Assembly: GCF_001543325.1 (NCBI RefSeq)
Contig: NZ_CP013355.1
Span: 2,076,001-2,140,000, forward strand
Reading direction: 5' to 3'
From: Lutibacter profundi
GTDB lineage: Bacteria; Bacteroidota; Bacteroidia; Flavobacteriales; Flavobacteriaceae
DNA: 64,000 bases
The translations under genes were made by a program, and so were the position numbers. This document shows, piece by piece, positions 52,275 to 61,508 of the stretch; the first letter of the stretch is position 1; every line of letters begins with the position of its first letter. The notes under the pieces are model-generated. The model had not been told where the DNA came from. It did no database searches and saw only the letters and a program-made list of their open reading frames with translations.

Positions 52275-53408
52275 ATGTATATCTTTCATCTCAAAAATAG
52301 ATATAAAGTAAAATATTGTTTTTTGTTTTTCGTATCAGTATTATTCTTTTTATTTGGAGGAAATGTTATTGCTCAAAATTATGAATTGGTTACTGTAACA
52401 GGTGTTTTTTCTGGAAATGAAACGGATGATACGATGTTTAAAGCAACTTCACCTACAATTCCTACTTTAGCATATATTAGAGCTCAAAGAATAGCAGGCC
52501 CTCAAAGTGGTGTTTTTACTCAAAGTGGAGATAATATTAGGTATACTGCAATTTCAAAAATAGCTGGAATCCCAGGCAATTTAAGTAAAATTCGTTTTTC
52601 ATTCTTACAGTCAGATAAGAGGAGTTTAATTCCTCCAAATGATTTTAGATTCGTTATAAATGATATAGATGGACCAAACAATGAAGCATTGGCTACAAAT
52701 TGTAGTGCTAATGTTCGTTTTGTTGGCACAGCAAATCCCACAAATTTAAAAATAGACAATAATCCCCCAGATTTAAATGCTGTTGGAACAGCTGATGAAA
52801 ATGAAGGTTCTACTAGTAGAGTAATGTTTGAGTTTGATAATATTTCTATAGTTGAATTTGATAATTACGCAAATGATGGTTATTTAAAAGATTTTGATTT
52901 AGATGACGATTACCCTATTGCAACACCCTTGTTTGTAGAATGCTTAAATAGTTTTATTGACCATATTGATTTAGACAATCAAGAATATAGAAAAATTGAT
53001 TTTTCAATGGAGTTTAAAAATATCAATGGAAAGTTAATTATAAATACAAATCCAATATATTTTGATAGAGACAAATACAATATTAGAGAAGATGCTATAA
53101 CTGAATTGGGAAAAGTATTAAAAATTATGAATAAATACCCTAAAATAATTATTGAGTTACAATCACATACAGATTCAAGAGCTTCAGATACTTATAATAT
53201 GGAATTATCAGAAAATAGAGCTAAAGCATCTATTGATTGGATTATAAATAAAGGTATTGATTCAACTAGAATAATGGGAAAAGGATTTGGTGAAACAAAA
53301 TTAGTAAATAAGTGTTCAAATGGCGTTAAATGTAGCGAAACAGAACATCAATTAAATAGAAGAACAGAATTTATTGTTTTAAATCCTGAGGTTCTAAAAC
53401 AACTATAA
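52275..53408 (+). CDS. OmpA-family peptidoglycan-binding outer-membrane protein
   Basis: A 377-residue protein with a signal peptide (ending NVIAQ). The N-terminal ~230 residues are a strand-rich domain of no known family. The C-terminal ~120 form an OmpA domain: INTNPIYFDRDKYNIREDAITELGKVLKIMNKYP, LQSHTDSRASDTYN, LSENRAKASIDWII, RRTEFIVL, with Asp and Arg for diaminopimelate binding. The last ~90 residues nearly repeat those of the pseudogene upstream. A TAATTTTG box at 52244-52251 may be its promoter. Confidence 0.88.
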   Translation: MYIFHLKNRYKVKYCFLFFVSVLFFLFGGNVIAQNYELVTVTGVFSGNETDDTMFKATSPTIPTLAYIRAQRIAGPQSGVFTQSGDNIRYTAISKIAGIPGNLSKIRFSFLQSDKRSLIPPNDFRFVINDIDGPNNEALATNCSANVRFVGTANPTNLKIDNNPPDLNAVGTADENEGSTSRVMFEFDNISIVEFDNYANDGYLKDFDLDDDYPIATPLFVECLNSFIDHIDLDNQEYRKIDFSMEFKNINGKLIINTNPIYFDRDKYNIREDAITELGKVLKIMNKYPKIIIELQSHTDSRASDTYNMELSENRAKASIDWIINKGIDSTRIMGKGFGETKLVNKCSNGVKCSETEHQLNRRTEFIVLNPEVLKQL

Positions 53409-53417
53409 ATGTATTCT

Positions 53418-54740
53418 TTACAATTCAAACCCTAGGTTAACTCCTAAATTTTTGGCAATTAATTTGGTAATTCTAGATTTTAATTGTGGTATCTTAATTT
53501 TTTCTACCACATCATTTCCAAAAGCAAATAATAACAATGCTTTTGCCTCTTTTTTAGGAATTCCTCTAGATTGCAAGTAAAATAAAGCACTTTCATCTAA
53601 TTGCCCAATAGTACAACCATGTGAGCATTTTACATCATCAGCAAAAATTTCTAACTGAGGTTTAGCATTAATTGTTGCGCCATTATCAACTAATATATTG
53701 TTGTTTTGTTGAAATGCATTCGTTTTTTGTGCGGCTTGTTGTACAAGTACTTTTCCATTGAAAACACCAGTAGATTTATCGGCATAAATACCTTTGTACA
53801 ATTCATGACTCTCACAGTTTGGATATTTATGGTTTACCAATGTGTGATTATCAACATGTTGCTTGTTATTTAAAATTGAGATTCCGTTTAGGTTAGAAGT
53901 TATATATTCACCCTCGTGTTGAAATTCTAAATTATTCCGTATTAATTTTCCACCAAAAGAGTATGTATTAATTGTGGCAATACTTTGCCGTTTTTGAGAA
54001 ATAAAAGTATGATCAAATAAAGAAGAATTTGAGGTGTCATTCTGAATTTTATAATAATCTACAATGGCTCTTTTATGAGTAAAAATTTCAGTAACAACAT
54101 TAGTTAATGTTGTGTTTTTTGATAAATTTTGATGACGTTCAATAATTTGAACATGAGAGTTTTCACCTACAATAATTAAATTTCTTGGTTGAAGAATCAC
54201 TTCCTTTTCACTTCCTGTTGAAAAATTTATAATTTGAATTGGTTTTGGAACAATAGTATTTTTAGGAATATTAATAAAAGCACCTTCTTTTGTAAATGCG
54301 GTATTTAATTCAGATAAGCTATTATTATTTTTAGCAATGGTATTAAAATAATTATCAATTACCATTTTATATTTGGGTTTTGTTAATGCTGAAGATAAAA
54401 CACAAATATCGCATTCATCATGCGTGGTGGTAGATAAAAAAGAGCTAAACACCCCATCAATAAAAATTAATTTGTAAGATTCTATTTCATTAATTAAGTA
54501 TTCTTCTACATTTTTAAACCCAATAGATTTTTCAGTTGTAGGGAAAAGATTAAAATCATTTTTTAACAATGATTTCAGATTTGTATATTTCCATTCTTCA
54601 TCTTTTTTTGTAGGAAACCCTAAAACTTCAAAATTGTGAATTGCTTCTTTCCGAATAGTGTGTACGTTTGAATCTAAATCTAATCCTCCTTTATTTTCAA
54701 AGGCCAAAAAAGAAGAAACTAATTTTTCTTTTAACTCCAT
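53418..54740 (-). CDS. sufD: Fe-S cluster assembly protein SufD
   Basis: A 440-residue scaffold subunit with the beta-helix core of SufB/SufD: EDVDSHTLV-like HVDNHTLVNHKYPNCESHELYKGIYADKSTGVFNGKVLVQ, KTNAFQQNNNILVDN, and VKCSHGCTIGQLDESALFYLQSRGI. Last gene of the sufABCD run, seven bases after sufC. Confidence 0.96.
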   Translation of the reverse strand: MELKEKLVSSFLAFENKGGLDLDSNVHTIRKEAIHNFEVLGFPTKKDEEWKYTNLKSLLKNDFNLFPTTEKSIGFKNVEEYLINEIESYKLIFIDGVFSSFLSTTTHDECDICVLSSALTKPKYKMVIDNYFNTIAKNNNSLSELNTAFTKEGAFINIPKNTIVPKPIQIINFSTGSEKEVILQPRNLIIVGENSHVQIIERHQNLSKNTTLTNVVTEIFTHKRAIVDYYKIQNDTSNSSLFDHTFISQKRQSIATINTYSFGGKLIRNNLEFQHEGEYITSNLNGISILNNKQHVDNHTLVNHKYPNCESHELYKGIYADKSTGVFNGKVLVQQAAQKTNAFQQNNNILVDNGATINAKPQLEIFADDVKCSHGCTIGQLDESALFYLQSRGIPKKEAKALLLFAFGNDVVEKIKIPQLKSRITKLIAKNLGVNLGFEL

Positions 54741-54747
54741 AGTGCTA

Positions 54748-55485
54748 TTATTTTAACCAATCGTATCCTTTTTTTTCTAATTCAAGAGCCAATTCTTTTC
54801 CTCCTGACTTTACTATTTTCCCATTGTGTAAAACATGCACAAAATCTGGAACAACATAATCAAGTAATCGTTGGTAATGTGTTATTAGTAAAACAGCATT
54901 ATCTTTGTTCTTTAATTTATTTACTCCATTTGCTACCACTTTTAAAGCATCAATATCTAAACCAGAATCCGTTTCATCTAAAATTGCCAACTTTGGCTCT
55001 AACATAGCCATTTGAAATATTTCATTACGTTTTTTTTCACCACCTGAAAAGCCTTCATTTAAAGAACGTGATAAGAATTTACGATCTAATTCTAGCAAAT
55101 CTGCTTTTTCACGAATTAATTTCAGCATATTTTTTGCAGGTAATTCTTCCAATCCATTTGCTTTTCGAGTTTCATTAACAGCGGTTTTAATAAAGTTGGT
55201 AACGGTAACTCCCGGTATTTCAACAGGATATTGAAATGATAAAAATATACCTTTATGAGCTCTCTCTTCAGGCGCTAAATCAGCTAAGTCTAGGTTGTCT
55301 AATACAACAGAACCTTCTGTTACTTCAAACTCTTCTTTTCCAGCGATTACAGCTGATAGTGTGCTTTTTCCTGAACCATTAGGCCCCATAATAGCATGAA
55401 CTTCCCCAGCTTTTATTTCAAGATTTATTCCTTTTAAAATCTCTTTGTCATTAATACCTGCGTGTAAATTTTTTATTTGTAACAT
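54748..55485 (-). CDS. sufC: Fe-S cluster assembly ATPase SufC
   Basis: A 245-residue ABC-type ATPase of the SufBCD scaffold: Walker A GPNGSGKST (residues 34-42), SRSLNEGFSGGEKKRNEI signature, Walker B AILDETDSGLD. The frame is open to 55530, but MLQIKNLHAGI at ATG 55485 is the family's usual start. Confidence 0.97.
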   Translation of the reverse strand: MLQIKNLHAGINDKEILKGINLEIKAGEVHAIMGPNGSGKSTLSAVIAGKEEFEVTEGSVVLDNLDLADLAPEERAHKGIFLSFQYPVEIPGVTVTNFIKTAVNETRKANGLEELPAKNMLKLIREKADLLELDRKFLSRSLNEGFSGGEKKRNEIFQMAMLEPKLAILDETDSGLDIDALKVVANGVNKLKNKDNAVLLITHYQRLLDYVVPDFVHVLHNGKIVKSGGKELALELEKKGYDWLK

Positions 55486-55569
55486 TTTAATTTTTGTTGA
55501 TTTGTGTATTTGCTTAATATTTTTACACAATTAAACTTATAAACGATTAAATAGGTTAAATTTTAAATT

Positions 55570-57018
55570 TTAACCAACAGACCCTTCTAAACTTATTTCT
55601 AATAATTTTTGTGCTTCCACAGCAAATTCCATAGGTAATTTATTAAGCACATCTTTACCAAATCCATTCACAATTAATGCAATAGCTTTTTCAGTATTTA
55701 TACCTCGTTGATTGCAATAAAATAATTGATCTTCTCCAATTTTACTTGTGGTTGCCTCGTGTTCTATTTGTGCTGTGTTATTTTTACACTCTATGTAGGG
55801 GAAAGTATGTGCTCCACATAAATCTCCCATGAGTAAAGAATCACATTGTGAAAAATTCCTAGCATTGTTAGCTCTTGCTCCAACCTGTACTAATCCTCTA
55901 TATGAGTTTTGTGATTTTCCTGCTGAAATTCCTTTTGAAATAATGGTGCTTTTAGTATTATTTCCTAAGTGAATCATTTTTGTACCAGTATCGGCCTGCT
56001 GATAATTGTTGGTAACAGCAATAGAATAAAACTCACCTACTGAATTATCACCTTTTAAGATGCAGCTTGGATATTTCCAGGTAATTGCACTACCAGTTTC
56101 AACTTGTGTCCAAGAAATTTTAGCATTTTTTTCACATAAACCACGTTTAGTTACAAAATTGTAAACACCACCTTTTCCTTCAGCATCTCCAGGGTACCAG
56201 TTTTGTACAGTTGAGTATTTTATTTCTGCGTCATCCAATGCAATTAACTCAACAACAGCAGCATGCAATTGATTTTCATCACGTGCCGGCGCAGTACAAC
56301 CTTCCAAATAACTAACATAGCTTCCTTTATCTGCTACTAATAATGTACGTTCAAATTGACCAGTTCCACCTTCATTAATTCTAAAATAGGTCGATAATTC
56401 CATAGGGCAAGTAACACCTTTTGGAATATAACAAAAAGAGCCATCAGAAAATACAGCTGAATTTAATGCTGCATAAAAGTTATCAGTTTTAGGAACAATA
56501 GTCCCTAAATATTTTTTTACTAGTTCAGGGTGTTCTTGAATTGCTTCAGAAATAGGCATAAAAATAATACCCTTTTCATTCAGTGTTTTTTTAAAAGAGG
56601 TAGCAACAGAAACAGAATCTATAACAATATCAACAGCTACGTTTGATAAGCGTTTTTGCTCATCAATTGAAATTCCTAGTTTCTCAAATGTTTTTAATAA
56701 TTCAGGATCAACCTGATCTAAACTGTCTAATTTCGGTTTTTGAATAGGTGCTGAGTAGTAACTAATATCTTGAAATGAAGGTTTTTTATAAGTTACATTT
56801 GCCCAATCTGGCTCTTCCATTTCTTTCCAAATACGAAAAGCGTCTAAACGCCATTCAGTCATCCAACTAGGTTCATTTTTCTTTTTTGAAATTGCTATTA
56901 CAACATCTTCATTTAAACCTACCGGAAATTTATCTGCTTCAATATCAGTGTAAAAACCATATTCATATTCCTTGTTCTCAAGGTCTTTTTTTAAATCGTC
57001 TTCAGTAAATTTATTCAT
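55570..57018 (-). CDS. sufB: Fe-S cluster assembly protein SufB
   Basis: A 482-residue scaffold subunit: [99 protein letters not shown]. Standard length. Between sufA (23-base gap) and sufC. Confidence 0.97.
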   Translation of the reverse strand: MNKFTEDDLKKDLENKEYEYGFYTDIEADKFPVGLNEDVVIAISKKKNEPSWMTEWRLDAFRIWKEMEEPDWANVTYKKPSFQDISYYSAPIQKPKLDSLDQVDPELLKTFEKLGISIDEQKRLSNVAVDIVIDSVSVATSFKKTLNEKGIIFMPISEAIQEHPELVKKYLGTIVPKTDNFYAALNSAVFSDGSFCYIPKGVTCPMELSTYFRINEGGTGQFERTLLVADKGSYVSYLEGCTAPARDENQLHAAVVELIALDDAEIKYSTVQNWYPGDAEGKGGVYNFVTKRGLCEKNAKISWTQVETGSAITWKYPSCILKGDNSVGEFYSIAVTNNYQQADTGTKMIHLGNNTKSTIISKGISAGKSQNSYRGLVQVGARANNARNFSQCDSLLMGDLCGAHTFPYIECKNNTAQIEHEATTSKIGEDQLFYCNQRGINTEKAIALIVNGFGKDVLNKLPMEFAVEAQKLLEISLEGSVG

Positions 57019-57041
57019 TTCAATAATTTAAGAATTAAAAA

Positions 57042-57371
57042 TTATAATGAAAAACTCTCACCACATCCGCAGGTTCTTTGAGCATTAGGATTGTTAAACA
57101 CAAATCCAGTTCCATTTAGCCCACCAGAATATTCTAAAGTAGTACCAATTAAATATAAAAAGCTTTTTTTATCAACAATAATTTTTATAGAGTTGTCTTC
57201 AAAAACCTTATCATCTTCTTTTTTAGCTTTATCAAAAGTTAACGCGTATGAAAGCCCTGAACATCCTCCACTTTTAACACCAACTCTAACAAAATCTATA
57301 GCAGGATTAAAACCATCATCATTCATAAGCTCTAATACTTTCTTTTTTGCTATGTCTGAAACTTTTATCAT
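57042..57371 (-). CDS. sufA: A-type Fe-S carrier (SufA/IscA/HesB family)
   Basis: A 109-residue protein with the three conserved cysteines Cys37 (GGCSGLSY), Cys101 and Cys103 (CGCGESF) that bind the cluster during delivery to targets. First gene of the sufABCD transcript. Confidence 0.94.
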   Translation of the reverse strand: MIKVSDIAKKKVLELMNDDGFNPAIDFVRVGVKSGGCSGLSYALTFDKAKKEDDKVFEDNSIKIIVDKKSFLYLIGTTLEYSGGLNGTGFVFNNPNAQRTCGCGESFSL

Positions 57372-57405
57372 AGTATTCTTAATATAGATTAATTCTAAAT
57401 AAGTG

Positions 57406-57413
57406 CAAATATA
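57406..57413 (-). promoter_or_regulatory. -7 box TATATTTG before sufA
   Basis: Minus-strand TATATTTG (57413-57406), 34 bases upstream of the sufA ATG, exact TAnnTTTG; -33 element not evident. No other regulatory site seen. Confidence 0.45.
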
Positions 57414-57489
57414 AGTACAAATTATGGTTTTAAAAACCTTTTTGATATGAATAAATGGAATAGTGTTATAGATGTTACTTATAAACTTT

Positions 57490-57497
57490 TATCTTTG
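57490..57497 (+). promoter_or_regulatory. -7 box TATCTTTG immediately before thiL
   Basis: TATCTTTG ends four bases before ATG 57502. If this is the promoter, the transcript would start at or next to the ATG (leaderless or nearly so), which also excludes the ATG at 57472 as start. No -33 TTG at normal spacing. Confidence 0.4.
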
Positions 57498-57501
57498 CAA
57501 G

Positions 57502-58551
57502 ATGATTGAAGATAAAAACAAATCGCTTACAAGCATCTCAGAATTAGGAGAATTCGGATTGATAAATCACTTAACAAAGAACTTTAAAATTCAACATAAA
57601 TCTACCATAAAAGGCGTGGGTGATGATGCAGCTGTTTTAAATATAACAAAGAAACAAATTTTGGTTACTACAGATTTGTTGATTGAAGGTGTACACTTTG
57701 ATTTGAGTTATATGCCTTTAAAACATTTGGGTTATAAAGCGGTAATGGTAAATTTATCAGATGTATACGCAATGAATGGTGATGCAACTCAAATAACGGT
57801 ATCAATTGCTGTTTCAAATCGTTTTTCTTTAGAAGCTTTAGAAGAACTATACGAAGGCATTCATTTAGCTTGTAAATCATATGGAATAGATTTAGTAGGA
57901 GGAGACACAACATCTTCAACCAAAGGTTTGTTAATTAGCATTACAGCAATTGGAGAAGTTAAAAAAGAAGATGTAGTGTACAGAAATACGGCAAAAGAAA
58001 GTGATTTACTGGTTGTTACAGGTGATTTAGGAGCAGCATATTTAGGCTTGCAAGTTTTAGAACGTGAAAAACAAGTTTTTGAGGTAAATCCAAATTCACA
58101 ACCAGATTTAACAAATTACAGCTATTTAATTGAACGGCAATTAAAACCTGAAGCTCGAAAAGATATTGTAAAATTATTGAAAGATTTAGATGTAAAACCA
58201 ACGGCTATGATTGATATTTCTGACGGACTTTCTTCTGAAATTTTACACATTTGTACCCAATCTAAAGTTGGATGTGATTTGTATGAAGAAAAAATTCCTT
58301 TAGACCCTCAAGTAATTTCAACCTGTGAAGAATTTGATTTAAACAGTACAACCATAGCATTAAGTGGAGGTGAAGATTATGAATTGTTGTTTACTATTTC
58401 GCAAAAAGATTTCCTAAAAATAAAAGCAAATCCACACCTAACAGTTATTGGCCATATTACTGAAGAGAATATGGGTGTAAATTTAGTAACTAGAGCCAAT
58501 CAAAAAATAAAATTAACGGCGCAAGGTTGGAATGCTTTAAAAGGAGATTAA
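57502..58551 (+). CDS. thiL: Thiamine-monophosphate kinase
   Basis: A 349-residue AIR-synthase-fold kinase making thiamine diphosphate. Motifs: GVGDDAAVL, TTDLLIEGVHFDL, KAVMVNLSDVYAMNG, DLVGGDTTSS, VVTGDLGAAYLGLQVL, MIDISDGLSSEILH and ALSGGEDYELLFTI. The start is placed at ATG 57502 (MIEDKNKSLTS); ten upstream residues from 57472 are untypical. Confidence 0.95.
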   Translation: MIEDKNKSLTSISELGEFGLINHLTKNFKIQHKSTIKGVGDDAAVLNITKKQILVTTDLLIEGVHFDLSYMPLKHLGYKAVMVNLSDVYAMNGDATQITVSIAVSNRFSLEALEELYEGIHLACKSYGIDLVGGDTTSSTKGLLISITAIGEVKKEDVVYRNTAKESDLLVVTGDLGAAYLGLQVLEREKQVFEVNPNSQPDLTNYSYLIERQLKPEARKDIVKLLKDLDVKPTAMIDISDGLSSEILHICTQSKVGCDLYEEKIPLDPQVISTCEEFDLNSTTIALSGGEDYELLFTISQKDFLKIKANPHLTVIGHITEENMGVNLVTRANQKIKLTAQGWNALKGD

Positions 58552-59334
58552 TTAATAACACAAGTTCACAAAATTTTGTAATGCTTTGGTTACCTCTAAT
58601 TTATTTTCAATGTAGCTCATATGTCCATCAGGAAATTCAACTACGTTTACTTTAGTATTTTTAGTTTGTTTAATTAAACTTGCATACTCTAGTGCAGGAT
58701 CTTGTTTTCCAATAATTAGTTGAATTGGAAAGGTGTTAATTTTATAAATTGAAGTATAGTCTCTTCTTATTTTCATCCCTTCTAAAGAAGCTACAATTCC
58801 TTGAGGTAACATTTTTAAAGCCTCTTTGGTTATTTGTTGTATTTCTGAAGTAAAAATTTTGCTGTTTTTATTCGAAAAAAGGAATGGAATTGCAAGTTTT
58901 ACAAAGGTTTTGTGATTTTGTTTAACGGCTTTAATAGCTCTGTCTCTATTTATTTTTTTCTCTTCAGTATCTGGTAAAGCAGAAGAATTCATTAGGCAAA
59001 GTCCTTTTACACTTTTTGGATATAAATGTGTAAAAGCAAGAGACACATAACCACCCATACTATGCCCAATTAAAATATATTTTCTGAGGTGTAGGTGAGC
59101 TAAAACCGCTTTTACCATGTTAGCTTGGTCTTCCATGGTATGAATATAACCACGGTTTTCAGTTTTACCATGACCAAGTAAATCAACACAAATAACTCTA
59201 TATTGTTTTGAAAGATTATTGGCAATTTCTGTCCACATAGTACTATTTTCTAAAAAACCATGTAATAAAACAACAACCCTTCCTTTCCCTAAAGATGTAT
59301 AATGAACATTGATTTTTTTATAAAGGAAAAACAT
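58552..59334 (-). CDS. Alpha/beta hydrolase
   Basis: A 260-residue protein with the canonical fold: oxyanion LLHGFLENSTMW, DLLGHGKTE, nucleophile Ser92 in LIGHSMGGYVS, Asp in LIIGKQDPALE, His in FPDGHMSYIE. No signal peptide. The substrate is not inferable; related to the MhpC/BioH-type esterases. Convergent with thiL, no spacer. Confidence 0.92.
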   Translation of the reverse strand: MFFLYKKINVHYTSLGKGRVVVLLHGFLENSTMWTEIANNLSKQYRVICVDLLGHGKTENRGYIHTMEDQANMVKAVLAHLHLRKYILIGHSMGGYVSLAFTHLYPKSVKGLCLMNSSALPDTEEKKINRDRAIKAVKQNHKTFVKLAIPFLFSNKNSKIFTSEIQQITKEALKMLPQGIVASLEGMKIRRDYTSIYKINTFPIQLIIGKQDPALEYASLIKQTKNTKVNVVEFPDGHMSYIENKLEVTKALQNFVNLCY

Positions 59335-59352
59335 ATATTAAAATAGCATTTA

Positions 59353-60015
59353 TTATTGCCTATTTTTTAATCCTTTAATTGCTGAGAATGCCTTGTCAAC
59401 TACTTCATCTTCTACTAAAATTGTAAATTCGTTAGTTGTTGAAACTACTTCGTATAAGGCAATTCCTTCCCAGGCTAATCGTTTAAAAAACTGATAATAT
59501 AAACCTGCAATTTTTGTATTTTCTTTTGGCAAACCAATGGTTATAGCAGATAAGTGATCTTTAAAAGTGGTACAATTTTCATTTTTATAACTTTCTTCAA
59601 TTTGTTCTTTTAAAGAAGTAGTAATTAGTACATTACTTTCATGTACACCACGGGTAAAAGTATAAAATAAATGATTGTGTTTTTTTATAACTTCTAGCAT
59701 TTTTAGGTGGCTATGTATTAAAGTTGCGGAGTTTCTAAAAGTATAATCAGAAAGATTAGAGCGAACTGTAATATCTCCTAAATTTTGTAGTATTTTATTT
59801 AATTTAATTTTATTAGCCATTTCCTTTGGAGGACTGTACCTTCTCAATGCCATCATTATGGCTCCCGATTTTACAGGTTTTCGTAACATTTTAGAGATAG
59901 GTTCTTTAAGTTCTTCTGATAATGCGCTGTAATTTAAAATGTTACGATTTAAAGCATCTTCTAAAAAAGGTTGAGAAATTAATATTTCTTCAACACAAGT
60001 AGCTATAGTTTTCAT
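59353..60015 (-). CDS. ACT-domain protein divergent from aspartate kinase
   Basis: A 220-residue cytosolic protein. Residues 1-150 are helical with a basic region (LRKPVKSGAIMMALRRYSPPKEM) that resembles a winged-HTH-like regulator. The C-terminal ~65 residues match the last ACT repeat of aspartokinases: KIAGLYYQFFKRLAWEGIALYEVVSTTNEFTILVEDEVVDKAFSAIKGL. It is divergent from the aspartate kinase gene (101 bases between starts), so it could sense an amino acid and regulate that gene (inference). Confidence 0.75.
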   Translation of the reverse strand: MKTIATCVEEILISQPFLEDALNRNILNYSALSEELKEPISKMLRKPVKSGAIMMALRRYSPPKEMANKIKLNKILQNLGDITVRSNLSDYTFRNSATLIHSHLKMLEVIKKHNHLFYTFTRGVHESNVLITTSLKEQIEESYKNENCTTFKDHLSAITIGLPKENTKIAGLYYQFFKRLAWEGIALYEVVSTTNEFTILVEDEVVDKAFSAIKGLKNRQ

Positions 60016-60116
60016 TTTGTTAAATAGTTAACAGTTAGTGCAAAATTAGTTTATAATTTTCAAATAATAACATTAAGTTGAAAAATGATTCTAAATTTAC
60101 ACATTTAAAAGACATA

Positions 60117-61439
60117 ATGAAAGTTTTAAAATTTGGAGGAACATCGGTTGGTTCTTCAGAAAACATAAAGAGAGTAAAAAAAATAATCTCGAATGAGGGT
60201 AGTAAAATTATTGTGCTTTCTGCAATGTCAGGTACTACAAATACGTTAGTTGAAATTTCTGAGCAAATAAAAGATGGAAATATTTTAGAAGCAACTCAAA
60301 ATATTGACAAGTTATATGCAAAATACGTGCAAGTTTTAGACGAATTAATAGTTGAGGCTGATTTAAAGAAAGACACTACAAATTATATTAAAATAATTTT
60401 TAAATTTTTAAAAGAATGCACTTCTAAAAAATATTCCGAAGCATTATACAACAAAATTGTTTCACAAGGAGAATTGCTTTCAACGTATATTTTTACAAAA
60501 TATTTAACTCAAGAAGGTGTAAATGCAAGGTTATTGCCTGCGCTAGATTTTATGAGGATTGACAAGGCAAAAGACCCAGATGAATTTTATATTCAACAAA
60601 GTTTACAACGCGTAATTAAAGAAACATTACCCGTTGATATTTATATAACACAAGGCTTTATTTGCTTGGATGGTTATGGTAAAATAGCCAATTTACAGCG
60701 AGGAGGAAGTGATTATACAGCCACAATAATAGGAGCGGCAATTGGGGCTGAGGAAGTTCAAATTTGGACAGATATTGATGGGATGCATAATAACGACCCA
60801 AGATTTGTTGAAAATACACATGCCATTTCAAATTTATCGTTTGATGAGGCTGCTGAGTTGGCGTATTTTGGAGCTAAAATACTACATCCGCAAACGGTAA
60901 TGCCGGTGCGGAAAGCGAATATTCCAGTTCGTTTAAAAAATACGATGAATCCAGAATCTTATGGAACTTTAATTTCAAAGGACTTTAAGGGAGAGGGTAT
61001 TAAAGCTATTGCAGCAAAAGATAACATAACAGCTATTAAAATTAAATCGGCACGTATGTTGTTAGCTCATGGTTTTTTAAAAAAGGTATTTGAAATTTTT
61101 GAGAAATACGAAACGTCAATAGATATGATTACAACATCAGAAATAGCAGTTTCTTTAACTATTGATGATGAAAAAAACTTAAATTTAATTGTTGAAGAAT
61201 TGGAAAAATTTTCAATAGTTGAGGTTGATAATAACCAGAGTATTATTTGTTTGGTTGGACATTTAGTGGTGAGGCATCATGAAACACATAGGTTATTTAG
61301 GTTATTACAAGATATTTCTATTAGGATGATTTCTTATGGAGGAAGTAATAATAATATTTCACTTTTGGTAGCTACAAATGATAAAATACAAGCTTTAAAA
61401 CTCTTAAACACATATATTTTCGATTACGAAATTGCTTAA
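60117..61439 (+). CDS. lysC: Aspartate kinase
   Basis: A 440-residue monofunctional enzyme of the lysine/threonine/methionine pathway. Starts MKVLKFGGTSVGSSENI at ATG 60117 (a TTG at 60078 is in frame but untypical). Kinase motifs: KIIVLSAMSGTTNTL, VSQGELLSTYIF, GFICLDGYGKIANLQRGGSDYTA, IWTDIDGMHNNDPR, FGAKILHPQTV. C-terminal ACT repeats (SIDMITTSEIAVSLTIDDE, RMISYGGSNNNISLLV) give feedback control. Symbol could equally be thrA-type; no dehydrogenase domain follows. Confidence 0.94.
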   Translation: MKVLKFGGTSVGSSENIKRVKKIISNEGSKIIVLSAMSGTTNTLVEISEQIKDGNILEATQNIDKLYAKYVQVLDELIVEADLKKDTTNYIKIIFKFLKECTSKKYSEALYNKIVSQGELLSTYIFTKYLTQEGVNARLLPALDFMRIDKAKDPDEFYIQQSLQRVIKETLPVDIYITQGFICLDGYGKIANLQRGGSDYTATIIGAAIGAEEVQIWTDIDGMHNNDPRFVENTHAISNLSFDEAAELAYFGAKILHPQTVMPVRKANIPVRLKNTMNPESYGTLISKDFKGEGIKAIAAKDNITAIKIKSARMLLAHGFLKKVFEIFEKYETSIDMITTSEIAVSLTIDDEKNLNLIVEELEKFSIVEVDNNQSIICLVGHLVVRHHETHRLFRLLQDISIRMISYGGSNNNISLLVATNDKIQALKLLNTYIFDYEIA

Positions 61440-61470
61440 ATTACTATGAATTAAATTATTTGGTTAATAG

Positions 61471-61498
61471 AAAACTCGAAGTGTAAACTTCGAGTTTT
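61471..61498. terminator. Bidirectional terminator after aspartate kinase
   Basis: Perfect 12-bp stem AAAACTCGAAGT / ACTTCGAGTTTT with a four-base GTAA loop, followed by T on the plus strand and preceded by A, between convergent genes. Confidence 0.9.
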
Positions 61499-61508
61499 TG
61501 TTTATAAT

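Noticed and set aside
53418-57371. A missing sufE or sufS inside the suf cluster as gene loss
   Set aside because: A SufS gene is present at 33203-34417, so the pathway is merely split; sufE could lie outside the window.
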